Made by a program: the position numbers and the translations under genes | Shown: positions 59,201 through 64,000 of the stretch, piece by piece | Layout of the letters: the number at the start of each line of letters is the position of its first letter | Position numbering within the stretch: position 1 is the first letter of the stretch | The notes under the pieces: generated by a model | Seen by the model: the letters and a program-made list of their open reading frames with translations, nothing else | The model's database searches: none | Told to the model about the DNA's origin: nothing | NCBI GenBank assembly: GCA_017590115.1 | Contig: JAGGNK010011003.1 | Location: 1,210,955-1,274,954 of the forward strand | Length of the DNA stretch: 64,000 nucleotides | Reading direction: 5' to 3' | Source: Montifringilla adamsi | Taxonomy: Eukaryota > Chordata > Aves > Passeriformes > Passeridae

Positions 59201-60777
59201 CAGACCAGCCCCAAAAGGTCCTTTTTCAACCTTTTACAACCAGTTTCTAGACACTGCAGCAGTTTAAAGGCACAGCACTGGAAAAAGGAGACCCCGATGT
59301 CCACGCTGTGGCTGTAAGAGCAACCCCAGGGACACCATCCTTGGCTCCCCAGCAGTGACTGTGCTGGGATTGAGGTATCTGCAGCACCAGAGCTGTTGGT
59401 TTGTCCCCTTCTCCCAGGCTGTGCTACTCTGGGGCTTGGTTTTCATCTAGCGAACCTTTCCCAGGGAATATACAACAGGACAAGAGGAAATGGCCTCAGG
59501 TTGTGCCAGGGGTGGTTCAGGTTGGATTTTGGGAAAATTCCTCCATGGAAAGGGTTGCCAGGCACTAACCTGGGCAGTGGTGGAGTCACTATCCCTGAAA
59601 GTGTTAAAAAAAAAATGGATGTGACACCTGGGGACATGGTTGGTACTGAACATGGCAGTGCTGGGTTGGACTCGAAGATCTGGGAGGGCTTTTCTGAATT
59701 TGGTGATTCTGTGAGTCTGGATAACTTGAAATAAAAATCTCAGTACTCCATGATGCTCTGGATACTCTGAAATAAAAATCCCAGCACCCCATGCTGTCCC
59801 TGCATGTGCTGCTCCAGGCAGAGCCCAGGAAGCTGTGATGCTATGGGTGAAACTGGGAAGCAGACAGTGGTGTCAGCTCTGTACCCCAGCAGCCATCCTG
59901 CTGCCACACATCAGGAACTGCAGCTTGCAATGGCTGCAAATCCCACTGTGGGAACAGCCTGGGCCTGCTCTGTCGCCTCCTGGGACAATTCCCCAAACAG
60001 CTTAAAAAAATATATTATGGAATATCCAGAGCTGGCAGGAACCCATCAGGATCATTGAGTCCAACTCTTTGCCCTGTGCAGGGACCCCAAGGATCCCATC
60101 CTGTGAGTGTTATCCAAGGAAATGGAATTTTAAGAAACTCTTTCCATCTGTGCCATTTTTACCACAGTCAGCAAAATCTGCTATGGGCTTTATGAGACAC
60201 TTGGCACACTAATGGGTTTTTTCCTAGTTAATGTTGCCTGTTCCTACAGGACTGGACACACAAGCAGCTCTGGGGAAGCCATATGATCCTCTGGATCCAT
60301 GCCACTGCTGTGGCTAATTATCCAAATTATCCAAAGCCTCTCTGGCCAAAGTGTTTCCCTGACAACATGTAGGGTTCTGGAGGATGGCACTTGGGTGAGA
60401 GGAGTTTCTTCCTTCTGTGTGCTCTGAAACAACGCTTAGGACACAGAAGATTGAAGACAATTATTTTTAACCAGTTCCACATTAGCAAATTCCAATTAAT
60501 TGCCTTAGCAACACACTTAAAATGTTCCAGTGGAGGAAGAGAAGTTCCTCCCCTCCTATTTCTGTTGCCTGCTGGTCTCCCTGCCAAAAATATTCCAACT
60601 AAAACAAGAAAGGAGGGGAAAAAATAAATGGTTCAAAATACTGAGGGAGGAAATCTCCATGAACCGACCTTGTCTGGAGGCGGGGGCCGCGGTGCCGGCG
60701 GCGCTGCCGGAGGGGTGGGAGCTCTCCAGGGCTCCCAACGCCGGGGGAACGGGCTCGGGGACCTGGCTGGGCACCTG
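14029..60777 (-). CDS. EIF4G3: EIF4G3, eukaryotic translation initiation factor 4 gamma 3 (5' end outside window)
   Basis: Overall gene entry; the 24 exons are listed separately. eIF4G3 is a cytoplasmic scaffold that joins cap-bound eIF4E, the helicase eIF4A and eIF3 to recruit the 40S subunit to mRNA. The exons total 4091 coding bases including the stop. Spacer, eIF4E-binding, MIF4G, MA3 and W2 parts occur in the family order. EIF4G3 is chosen over EIF4G1 because diagnostic segments follow the EIF4G3 paralogue as I remember it: [48 protein letters not shown] and the C-terminus EEESEDN. All introns have GT/AG ends and matching phases except the one between 28213-28306 and 27538-27761. The N-terminal exons (PABP-binding region, conserved RIRDPNQGG segment) are not in the window. 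Confidence 0.96.
15097..15243 (-). CDS. EIF4G3: EIF4G3 coding exon 23 of window: W2 domain
   Basis: A 147-nt exon encoding (A)[17 protein letters not shown], then [19 protein letters not shown] and [12 protein letters not shown]. It is nearly identical to human EIF4G3. Acceptor CCCTCAG, donor CCTA|GTAAGT; enters with two bases and leaves in phase 1. Confidence 0.95.
16604..16685 (-). CDS. EIF4G3: EIF4G3 coding exon 22 of window: W2 domain
   Basis: An 82-nt exon encoding [18 protein letters not shown], then TAVCKAAII. It belongs to the W2 HEAT helices. Acceptor ATTCCAG, donor ATAG|GTGAGT; enters phase 0, leaves in phase 1 to form Ala with the next exon. Confidence 0.95.
17772..17918 (-). CDS. 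EIF4G3: EIF4G3 coding exon 21 of window: start of W2 domain
   Basis: A 147-nt, phase 0 to 0 exon encoding [18 protein letters not shown], then [19 protein letters not shown] and [25 protein letters not shown] starts the C-terminal W2 (HEAT-3) domain, which in eIF4G recruits the kinases MNK1/MNK2 that phosphorylate eIF4E. Acceptor GTTGCAG, donor GAG|GTACAA (weak at +4/+5). Confidence 0.95.
18778..18876 (-). CDS. EIF4G3: EIF4G3 coding exon 20 of window: MA3-W2 junction
   Basis: A 99-nt, phase 0 to 0 exon encoding [19 protein letters not shown], then [14 protein letters not shown]. It bridges MA3 and the W2 domain. Acceptor GTGTTTCAG, donor CAG|GTGAGT. Human has [18 protein letters not shown] at this place, so it is strongly conserved. 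Confidence 0.95.
20658..20739 (-). CDS. EIF4G3: EIF4G3 coding exon 19 of window: end of MA3 domain
   Basis: An 82-nt exon encoding [18 protein letters not shown], then ILHLLCKQM. It completes MA3. Acceptor CATTCTAG, donor ATG|GTGAGT. It enters with one base and leaves in phase 0. [10 protein letters not shown] is shared by all vertebrate EIF4G3 proteins. Confidence 0.94.
21205..21400 (-). mobile_element. CR1 LINE fragment in EIF4G3 intron
   Basis: Reverse-orientation CR1: GCTCCAAGCCCCATCCAGCC, TGGCCTTGAACACCTCCAGG and a CCCTCACAGAGGGGAA segment. It is in the same orientation as EIF4G3, just past the donor of the exon at 21697-21822. Confidence 0.85.
21697..21822 (-). CDS. EIF4G3: EIF4G3 coding exon 18 of window: MA3 domain
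   Basis: A 126-nt exon encoding (G)[18 protein letters not shown], then [19 protein letters not shown] and [18 protein letters not shown] is an invariant MA3 helix. Acceptor CCTTCTGAAG; donor TACA|GTAAGT. It enters with one base, leaves with two. Human has ELTIEF where this reads ELIQEF. A sense-orientation CR1 fragment lies just beyond the donor. Confidence 0.94.
23873..24045 (-). CDS. EIF4G3: EIF4G3 coding exon 17 of window: MA3 domain
   Basis: A 173-nt exon beginning [18 protein letters not shown], then [38 protein letters not shown]. It is the core of the MA3 helices that contact eIF4A. Acceptor GTTCCACAG. The donor is AAGG|GTTGGT, clearly weaker than the other donors of this gene; it is required for the phase-2 join with the following exon. 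Confidence 0.94.
26024..26139 (-). CDS. EIF4G3: EIF4G3 coding exon 16 of window: start of MA3 domain
   Basis: A 116-nt exon encoding (A)[17 protein letters not shown], then [19 protein letters not shown] and [11 protein letters not shown] opens the MA3 (HEAT-2) domain, the second eIF4A-binding module. A Cys replaces the Ser of human ERKSKS. Acceptor TTCCACCAG, donor AAG|GTAAGC; it enters with two bases and leaves in phase 0. Confidence 0.95.
26265..26382 (+). mobile_element. CR1 LINE 3' tail in EIF4G3 intron
   Basis: GGCTTGGAGCAACCTGGGAT, GGAAGGTGTCCCTGTCC and the TTCCTTCCAACTCAAACCAT tail ending in ATTCTGGGATTC. Antisense to EIF4G3. Confidence 0.88.
27242..27463. repeat. Minisatellite, eight units of 27-29 bp
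   Basis: Eight head-to-tail units each starting CTGCCAGTGCCCTGCA and ending in TGTCA or CGTCA, with unit lengths 29, 27, 29, 29, 27, 27, 27, 27. Variation is mainly in an ACACAC/AAAGAC core. Because most units are multiples of three, open frames run through on both strands, but it is intronic, 75 bases from the EIF4G3 exon at 27538. Confidence 0.95.
27538..27761 (-). CDS. EIF4G3: EIF4G3 coding exon 15 of window: linker before MA3
   Basis: A 224-nt exon encoding (x)[17 protein letters not shown], then [19 protein letters not shown] and [19 protein letters not shown], ending ERNKAKEP. It corresponds to the human segment after TLTSRGSMGREKND. Acceptor TTGTTTGGCAG, donor CCTG|GTAACA. It begins with the third base of a codon. 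A nine-base-stem inverted repeat lies in the intron 39-62 bases upstream of the acceptor. Confidence 0.93.
28085..28162 (+). mobile_element. CR1 LINE 3' tail in EIF4G3 intron
   Basis: GGCCAGGGGTTGGATTTGAT, GTGGGTCCTTTCCAGCTCAG and a CATGACTCTGTGA terminus. Upstream, TTTAGATTAGATGTAAG may be a second, internally deleted piece. It sits in the intron that should contain the missing EIF4G3 exon. Confidence 0.8.
28213..28306 (-). CDS. EIF4G3: EIF4G3 coding exon 14 of window: [14 protein letters not shown] segment
   Basis: A 94-nt exon encoding [16 protein letters not shown], then [15 protein letters not shown]. It matches human EIF4G3 almost residue for residue. Acceptor TTTTACAG; donor ATGG|GTAAGT, a strong site leaving in phase 1. 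The next exon found (27538-27761) accepts phase 2, so one exon of length 3n+1 is missing between them. Confidence 0.94.
29847..29941 (-). CDS. EIF4G3: EIF4G3 coding exon 13 of window: [19 protein letters not shown]
   Basis: A 95-nt exon encoding (G)[16 protein letters not shown] and then [15 protein letters not shown], matching the conserved interdomain peptide of EIF4G3. Acceptor CCTCAG, donor AAG|GTAGGT. It enters with two bases (completing Gly) and leaves in phase 0. Confidence 0.95.
30186..30250. repeat. (TGAGA)13 microsatellite
   Basis: Thirteen perfect tandem copies of the pentamer TGAGA in the EIF4G3 intron between exons 29847-29941 and 31008-31140. Confidence 0.97.
31008..31140 (-). 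CDS. EIF4G3: EIF4G3 coding exon 12 of window: [14 protein letters not shown] segment
   Basis: A 133-nt exon beginning [19 protein letters not shown], then a charged helical segment [17 protein letters not shown] and DKRRP. It is the post-MIF4G stretch, which in EIF4G1 contributes to eIF3 and RNA contacts (by homology). Acceptor CCCCAG, donor CCGG|GTAAAG; leaves in phase 1. Confidence 0.95.
32085..32415 (+). mobile_element. CR1 LINE 3' fragment (about 330 bp) in EIF4G3 intron
   Basis: One of the longest CR1 pieces here. It shows GGGACTGGGGACAAGGGGGA, CCCAGAGAAGCTGTGGCTGC, TGTCCAAGGCCAGGCTGGAG, GGAAGGTGTCCCTGCCATGG and the TCCTTTCCAACCCAGACCAG tail. It ends about 35 bases from the EIF4G3 exon at 32449. 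Confidence 0.92.
32449..32553 (-). CDS. EIF4G3: EIF4G3 coding exon 11 of window: end of MIF4G
   Basis: A 105-nt exon (35 codons) beginning [18 protein letters not shown] and ending [16 protein letters not shown]. It closes the MIF4G HEAT array. Acceptor TTGTCTAG, donor CTG|GTAGGT; phase 0 to 0. A sense-to-plus CR1 fragment ends about 35 bases from the donor, so this intron edge has taken an insertion without damaging the splice site. Confidence 0.96.
34600..34836 (-). CDS. EIF4G3: EIF4G3 coding exon 10 of window: MIF4G domain core
   Basis: A 237-nt exon (79 codons) beginning [18 protein letters not shown]. It includes [38 protein letters not shown] and [19 protein letters not shown], nearly identical to all vertebrate eIF4Gs. 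These helices form most of the eIF4A-binding surface and the RNA-contacting RRRS loop. Acceptor TTTTACAG, donor AAG|GTGGGG; phase 0 to 0. Confidence 0.97.
35118..35264 (-). CDS. EIF4G3: EIF4G3 coding exon 9 of window: MIF4G domain
   Basis: A 147-nt exon (49 codons) beginning [18 protein letters not shown], then [19 protein letters not shown] and [12 protein letters not shown]. It encodes HEAT repeat helices of MIF4[12 protein letters not shown] distinguishes EIF4G3 from EIF4G1 (which has TTEKPTVTVNF). Acceptor CACTCCAG, donor ACT|GTAAGT; phase 0 to 0. Confidence 0.97.
35700..35856 (+). mobile_element. CR1 LINE 3' tail in EIF4G3 intron
   Basis: TGTCCAAGGCCAGGCTGGAC, GGAGCAACCTGGGATAGTGG, CCCTGCCCATGGCAGGGGGT and a terminus CTTCTGTGATTCCATGA. 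Antisense to EIF4G3. Confidence 0.9.
36074..36271 (-). CDS. EIF4G3: EIF4G3 coding exon 8 of window: start of MIF4G domain
   Basis: A 198-nt exon (66 codons) beginning [18 protein letters not shown], followed by a segment containing [18 protein letters not shown], then [16 protein letters not shown]. This is the first pair of HEAT-type helical hairpins of the MIF4G (HEAT-1) domain, which binds eIF4A and RNA and stimulates the helicase. Acceptor CCCTCAG, donor ACG|GTAAGA; both ends are phase 0. Confidence 0.97.
37276..37446 (-). CDS. EIF4G3: EIF4G3 coding exon 7 of window: [13 protein letters not shown] linker into MIF4G
   Basis: A 171-nt, phase 0 to 0 exon (57 codons) beginning [19 protein letters not shown] and ending [10 protein letters not shown]. 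The [10 protein letters not shown] segment is characteristic of the region just N-terminal to the MIF4G domain, and basic [13 protein letters not shown] may contact RNA (inference). Acceptor TTGTCCTAG, donor CAG|GTGAGA. The preceding intron (37447-42264) contains the quasi-palindrome described in the findings. Confidence 0.95.
38855..38960 (-). mobile_element. CR1 LINE fragment in EIF4G3 intron
   Basis: CACAGAATCATTTATCTTGG, then AAGATCATCAAGTCCAACCA: the reversed CR1 3' end. Same orientation as EIF4G3. Confidence 0.82.
40803..41220. repeat. Large quasi-palindrome (inverted duplication) in EIF4G3 intron
   Basis: The plus strand from about 40831 to 41000 resembles the minus strand from about 41220 back to 41045. 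Shared blocks in order are CTGCAAAGTGCAGA, a GCTCGG core, CATGCCCTC, CACCCACCA, a TGAxGA..CTGCC motif, and TTGCACCTTTTTGTA at the inner ends. The loop is about 45 bases around 41001-41044. Both arms also carry a C-rich tract with CAG, and GGGGTAAGC occurs both at the left edge (plus) and inside the right arm (minus). No transposon family is recognised. Confidence 0.85.
41098..41208 (-). other. Candidate cassette exon of EIF4G3 (right arm of quasi-palindrome)
   Basis: On the EIF4G3 strand the sequence TTTGTCTCTCCGCAG is followed by 111 bases and then GGG|GTAAGC. The 111 bases are open in phase 0 (37 codons, [16 protein letters not shown] at the start, PPLRNLPIG at the end). The intron it lies in joins phase 0 to phase 0, so inclusion would keep the frame. 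I know of no such exon in human EIF4G3. Could equally be chance plus GC-rich composition. Confidence 0.35.
42265..42390 (-). CDS. EIF4G3: EIF4G3 coding exon 6 of window: [19 protein letters not shown] segment
   Basis: A 126-nt, phase 0 to 0 exon of 42 codons starting [17 protein letters not shown] and containing [18 protein letters not shown]. It belongs to the conserved stretch after the eIF4E-binding helix that extends the interface with eIF4E. Acceptor GGCACAG, donor AGT|GTGAGT. The exon ends RNVSGS where human EIF4G3 has RGVP, so the 3' edge of the exon has changed slightly; a weaker donor (AAC|GTGTCT) sits 12 nt inside. Confidence 0.93.
43504..43637 (-). CDS. EIF4G3: EIF4G3 coding exon 5 of window: eIF4E-binding motif
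   Basis: A 134-nt exon beginning (E)[18 protein letters not shown] and continuing [18 protein letters not shown], then ISDVVLDK. It contains the canonical eIF4E-binding motif YxxxxL-phi as YDREFLL. This helix docks on the dorsal face of eIF4E and competes with 4E-BPs. Acceptor CCCTATAG; donor AAG|GTGAGA; leaves in phase 0. Invariant motif residues Tyr, Leu and the following hydrophobic residue are all present, so the site should be functional. Confidence 0.96.
45965..46214 (-). CDS. EIF4G3: EIF4G3 coding exon 4 of window: acidic linker
   Basis: A 250-nt exon. It begins [19 protein letters not shown] and includes [19 protein letters not shown] and [11 protein letters not shown], ending SVYQYKP. 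This strongly acidic Ser/Glu-rich segment is conserved in EIF4G3 just upstream of the eIF4E-binding motif. Acceptor CTCCAG; donor CCAG|GTAGGT; ends in phase 1, and the final G forms Glu with the next exon. No folded domain is expected. The Ser-Glu runs could be casein-kinase-type phosphorylation sites, which is inference. Confidence 0.93.
47465..47562 (+). mobile_element. CR1 LINE 3' tail in EIF4G3 intron
   Basis: AGTGGAAGGTGTCCCTTGCC, ATGGCAGGGATTGGAATGGA, CACTTCCAACCTAAACCAGT and a TGTGATTTTATGA terminus. Antisense to EIF4G3. Confidence 0.88.
47783..47871 (-). CDS. EIF4G3: EIF4G3 coding exon 3 of window: KTWKKPKDR linker
   Basis: An 89-nt exon encoding (A)[16 protein letters not shown] followed by [13 protein letters not shown]. 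It matches the basic-then-acidic linker of vertebrate EIF4G3 (human has [13 protein letters not shown]). Acceptor CATTGCAG, donor GAG|GTGAGA. It enters with two bases and leaves in phase 0. It joins the low-complexity spacer to the acidic segment preceding the eIF4E-binding helix. Confidence 0.93.
53858..53950. repeat. Imperfect minisatellite (GTGACCCTGGT-type)
   Basis: About 90 bases of alternating GTGACACTGGTG, GGTGACCCTGGTGT and related units, in EIF4G3 intron sequence. No coding potential is indicated. Confidence 0.85.
54145..54307 (+). mobile_element. CR1 LINE 3' tail in EIF4G3 intron
   Basis: GAGCAGCTGTGGCTGCCCTG, TGTCCAGGGCCAGGCTGGAC, GCTCCTGCCCATGGCAGAGG and a CATCCTGGGATTCCATGAA terminus. 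Antisense to EIF4G3, about 280 bases past the donor of the large spacer exon. Confidence 0.88.
54588..55412 (-). CDS. EIF4G3: EIF4G3 coding exon 2 of window: large Pro/Ala/Glu-rich spacer exon
   Basis: An 825-nt exon (275 codons), open throughout. It starts with (E)[18 protein letters not shown], close to human EIF4G3, then runs through low-complexity Ala/Pro/Glu sequence with a [15 protein letters not shown] tract. It ends in a conserved acidic part ([13 protein letters not shown]) and SPVP. Acceptor TTTCCCAG at the right; donor CCAG|GTAAGC at the left; 2 nt enter and 1 nt leaves, consistent with both neighbours. The region is an unstructured spacer before the eIF4E-binding site and is one of the least conserved parts of eIF4G. 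It is far richer in G+C than the flanking introns. A 243-residue open frame on the plus strand is only its shadow. Confidence 0.93.
55605..55712 (+). mobile_element. CR1 LINE internal fragment in EIF4G3 intron
   Basis: GGACAACGGGGAATGGGTTA, AACTGAAAGAGGAGATATTT and AGATTAGATGTTTGGAAGAA correspond to the CR1 part lying 250-300 bp from the 3' end. The 3' tail is missing here. Confidence 0.78.
57731..57820 (+). mobile_element. CR1 LINE 3' tail in EIF4G3 intron
   Basis: GGAAGTGTCCCTGCCATGGC, TTAAGGTCCCTCCAACCCAA and ACCATTCTGGGATTCTACGA. Short, antisense to EIF4G3. Confidence 0.87.
58750..58868 (+). mobile_element. CR1 LINE 3' tail in EIF4G3 intron
   Basis: GAGTTCAAGGAGTTCCTGGA, GCAGGGTGTTGGACTTGGTG and a GATGTTCTGTGACTCCATG terminus. 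Diverged; antisense to EIF4G3. Confidence 0.75.
59458..59720 (+). mobile_element. CR1 LINE 3' fragment (about 260 bp) in EIF4G3 intron
   Basis: GGACAAGAGGAAATGGCCTC, GGTTCAGGTTGGATTTTGGG, GGCAGTGGTGGAGTCACTAT, CATGGCAGTGCTGGGTTGGA and a TTTGGTGATTCTGTGAG terminus, a CR1 subfamily common in songbirds. Antisense to EIF4G3. Confidence 0.88.
60020..60115 (-). mobile_element. CR1-like LINE fragment in EIF4G3 intron
   Basis: GAATATCCAGAGCTGGCAGG, AACCCATCAGGATCATTGAG, TCCAACTCTTTGCCCTGTGC and CCCAAGGATCCCATCCTGTG: the reversed 3' end of a CR1 subfamily. Same orientation as EIF4G3. Confidence 0.78.
60669..60777 (-). CDS. EIF4G3: EIF4G3 coding exon 1 of window: Pro-rich N-terminal linker
   Basis: Encodes a stretch starting [15 protein letters not shown] and ending APASRQ, aligning with the human EIF4G3 segment around QLPSQVPEHSP. 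It lies downstream of the N-terminal PABP-interaction region and is probably disordered. The donor is AAG|GTCGGT, ending in phase 1, which fits the AA start of the next exon. The acceptor is a tandem CAGCAG, so the exon may begin at 60777 or 60774. A third AG at 60805-60806 would add nine codons. I chose 60777 because the human exon also begins with Gln. GC-rich. Confidence 0.85.
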
Positions 60778-62997
60778 CTGGGGGGGAGGGACAACAGCGT
60801 GAGCCTGGGGACATGAAATAGGCAGCAAAAGCAAGGGGCAGGTGAGACAGGGTGGGATGCAGAGGAGAAACCAAAGGTGGGGAGAACAAAGAGAGAAAAT
60901 AGAGAAAAGATACACAGGTCAATTGGATACATCCAAAAAGTTCATGGGAAAGGGAGGGAAAGGCAGCAGGAAAAGGGGAAGGAGATGCTCCCTGTTAGGA
61001 ACAGCAAGGAAGGGACAGCACAGCACCGGTATCAACGTGCTTTGCCCTCCCAACACCCCTCCAGGAGCTCCTCCATGCAGGACACACACCAAGGCTCCTG
61101 GATTGACTTCAGTTCACCTTTGGGATTTGGCTCCTTTCTCTACTGATCCATTATTTCAACCCCCTTAGAGATTTAGATCTATTGATTTACTCCTCTGAGT
61201 ACTTATCACAGCTGATGTGTGCAGGACAGGATGAACAGCGGACAGATCTGTCTGCACACACAGCACTCCTTATCCCAGGAGGAAAATCATCCCAGACTGG
61301 GAGTGCTTGGATGAAAAACATCCCCCAACACCCCCTACAAGCAGCCTGGGGGTGGGACCTGCAGGGCAAGAGGAGAATAAAACCAGCTGGGCAGCAATCT
61401 GAGGGAGATTCCCAAAGAACATGGACTGAGACTCTCTGTATGGAAGAACAAATCCAAAAGGCCTGCAAAGACTGAAGGCTCAAGCAGCCCCAGCCTGTGG
61501 AAGACACACTTATTCCAATTATCTCCCACCAAACACTCACTTGTGCTCAAGAAAGGTTGCTAAAGTGCTTTGTATTTAGTCTCAGAATTTAAGAAAGACC
61601 AAGTTAGTGCTCCAGACTCGAAGGTGAGACACTTGCTGGAGTGACCACAGACAGGGCAAGGCAGCTGGTCACAAAATCCCCTTAAATACACACTGGGGAC
61701 CAGGTACAGAAGAAAATGGGGCTAAATTTTAATTTCCTAATCCCAAGTGGAAAGTCAGGCAGCTCCCTGCAGGTGTCTGCTCTCACCCAGTTCCACATCC
61801 ATGAACTTCTCTGAACATCTACAGGAAAAGGACTTTTTCATCACTCCTGATTGCAGACAGGCTCTCAGAAATTCATGCAAAACTTATTTTCCTATAAAAG
61901 GAAATGCTCTGGCCACCTGCTTCTCTTCCTGTGACTCTTTTTTCCTCCCATCTCCAACTTTTTGCCTATTGCATCTGAGCAGTGCAGGATAAAGAGGGAA
62001 TTCTCTCCAAGACACTATTTTTCACCATTTCAGGAAGATCAGGAAAAAGCACATCTGGAAAAATAAGAATGAAGATTGAAGTGGGGGTGAAGGGTTGAAG
62101 TTGTATTTGGGATTGCTCCTCTTTCAGGAATGAGGCTGACAGATTGACTGGAGAATGGATGAGGAACTGCAGCCCAGCCTCCAGCCAAAGGGAAGAAGCC
62201 AAAGAAAACCCAGCTTTACAAATGAGCAGGTTTCAAGAACATTTTCCCCTTGCCCTCAGTGATCAGGAATTTTATTTTATAAGAAAATTTATGGATGAAA
62301 TAAGTGTGGAAAAAGGAAACTGTGATAAGAACCACAGGAACCTAAGCAGAACAGTGAAGAAGAAACCTGTAAGCCTAGAAACTTCTTGGGTCAGGAAATG
62401 AATTTCCTTAAGAAATGTGGAAAACATTTATTTTGTGGGCATGATATTGCAAATGAATAAACGGTCCTTATGCACTGAGCCTAGCAGCTGCAAAATGGAG
62501 CATTTAGAGAGATTTTATGCAAAAAATCCCACTGAAAATTGCTCCCCTGATTTATGATGCTCCAAGGGTTGCTCTGGGTTATTCTACCCCACCACGGCCT
62601 GGACACTGAGCAAACACAACTCTGACAAACTTACTGAGACTAGGAATAGTTTGGCCAGGAAAGTAAGAGCAGTCACTCTTTAAAAAGTGATCTTCTGTGG
62701 AAGCCAATGCTGAGGCAATACCATAATCAGATTCTGGCCCTGGGTTTTCTTTCTCTTCCCAGCAAAAATCAGAGTGAAAATAGTGTCCTGCTAGAAATGC
62801 ATAAATCATATCTCCATGTACCTTCAGCTTCTCTTGCAGGAGCTTTAAAACACTTTACTTGCTCAAAAGCAATTAAAATACACTGCTGAGGCACTGGCAA
62901 ACTCCACCTAAAGCACTTTTTGGTCAGTGCTGCTGAGTAGAAGGTACAGGAATGGCTCAAACCACGCAGCTCATCCTGGCAGCAATGCTCATCTTCT

Positions 62998-63055
62998 GCA
63001 CAATTCCAGTAACTTTTTGATGTTAAGCACAATTCCAACAATTTTTTGATGTTCA
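62998..63055. repeat. 29-base tandem duplication
   Basis: Two adjacent 29-base units starting GCACAATTCCA and containing TTTTTTGATGTT, differing at a few positions. Confidence 0.85.
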
Positions 63056-63432
63056 GCACTTAATCTACTGAGAAAAGAGGGTGCTTTGGGCTTGTGTTAG
63101 CTAAGTTTTGGTTTATTTGAGTCTGTTAATAGAGTAATTCAAATCTAAAGAAAAAAATGAAAATTTGGAAATGATTATTATTATAAAAGGGTTTACTTTT
63201 CAAATGCAGAATTTGGGGGAGTGGTCTCCAACACTTCCTGAGGACTTCCTCTGTGTTTGTGCCATTTAAATAATGAGATAGCAGATTAAGAGAAAGAAGT
63301 TTCATTAGAATTTGCTATAATTCTAAAAATCTCCTTGGACTGGGAGTCACTTTGATGCTGCCTTGTCAAGGCCTGAGCTGCACATTCACATTTTGAGTGC
63401 TCAAGCAGTGAAATCTCCCCGAGCACCCTGGG

Positions 63433-63510
63433 GAGCAGAGTTTGGTCCAGGGAGGTCAGCAGGGTTTGGGGTGAGCAGGGTTTGGGGTGAGCAGGGTTTG
63501 GTCCAGGGGG
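63433..63510. repeat. Short tandem repeat, GCAGGGTTTGGGGTGA-type
   Basis: Three to four copies of an approximately 16-base unit AGCAGGGTTTGGGGTG, with outer units reading AGTTTGGTCCAGGG. Intronic. Confidence 0.8.
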
Positions 63511-64000
63511 GTGGAACAAACACAGCAGCTCTGCTCCCCCTGTACTGTCCCAGGAGCTGCCCCAACTCAGGAGCATCTCAAAAGTTATGGCTGAATATTG
63601 AAAATTTACTGACTTGAGCCTGTTCAAAACAGTACCACCCCCACTACTGCAATTCCTGAGCACAGTTATTAAGACACTATTTAATTTCACCCAAGATATT
63701 AAACGTGCTCCGAAGACTTGATTTAGAGAAGCTGTTGGGACAATAATGTTGAATTTCCTGGCTTAAGTGGGCTTAAATTTTCAGTTATGTTACACTAATG
63801 AACTTATTCTGGTGAGCCCAATTTCAGAGCTCTTCTGTGATTACCAAAAGTGGTTCCAAGCACCTAATCAAAAGGAAGGCTGGATATTAAACAATGGAAT
63901 ATTTGCATACCTTGGAGGAGGTGATTGGACATCACTGCTGTGCTCTGCATATAAATTACAGCTGATCAGAATTCAGGCCTAGTAACCTCCTCTTGAAACA

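Larger units (their letters stand above)
55413..60668. other. EIF4G3 intron rich in CR1 fragments
   Basis: 5.3-kb intron with five CR1 pieces (55605, 57731, 58750, 59458, 60020). A small duplication of CCCAATCCCAACCCTGA lies near 57957-57996. No coding exon is supported. Confidence 0.6.
60778..64000. other. 5' part of EIF4G3 intron, runs off the window
   Basis: No upstream EIF4G3 exon (conserved RIRDPNQGG or TPTPPQ segments) is found here on the minus strand. Contains a purine-rich stretch at about 60850-60990 and the small tandem repeats at 62998-63055 and 63433-63510. Confidence 0.55.

Noticed and set aside
14029..60777. Assignment of the gene to EIF4G1 instead of EIF4G3
   Set aside because: EIF4G1-specific residues (such as TTEKPTVTVNF and LDLRGSNWVPRRGDQG) are absent, and EIF4G3 versions are present in every diagnostic exon.

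Overview
The window is vertebrate nuclear DNA, almost certainly from a bird. Split exons with GT/AG junctions, one CpG island with an assembly gap, and many copies of the 3' end of the avian LINE CR1 all point that way. I cannot name the species; the CR1 types would fit a passerine.

One gene dominates: the 3' three quarters of EIF4G3 (eIF4GII, a scaffold of the eIF4F cap-binding complex), on the minus strand. Twenty-four coding exons can be placed between 60777 and the stop codon at 14029-14031. From 5' to 3' they encode a Pro/Ala-rich spacer, an acidic linker, the eIF4E-binding helix (YDREFLL), the MIF4G domain, a linker, the MA3 domain and the C-terminal W2 domain. The N-terminal exons lie beyond position 64000. 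All junction phases agree except one. Between the exons at 28213-28306 and 27538-27761 the phases do not match, and the segment that mammals encode there (around an LNRFSALQ motif) is not found in the 451-base interval.

Left of the gene, 11931-14028 holds the AT-rich 3' UTR with several possible poly(A) signals, long A-tracts (transcript sense) and a small CpG-rich block. From 3700 to 11930 I see only CR1 fragments and small tandem repeats. At 2880-3700 lies a CpG island with CCAAT, GC-box and E2F-like sites and 77 Ns. By human gene order (HP1BP3 lies just 3' of EIF4G3, same strand) it is probably the HP1BP3 promoter. Positions 1-2880 would then be its first intron or flank, although no HP1BP3 coding exon is visible.

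Inside EIF4G3 the introns hold about 13 CR1 fragments, mostly antisense to the gene, and several minisatellites. The most unusual structure is a quasi-palindrome of roughly 400 bases at 40803-41220, in a CpG-rich part of the intron between the eIF4E-binding and MIF4G exons. One of its arms has the form of a 111-nt phase-0 cassette exon.
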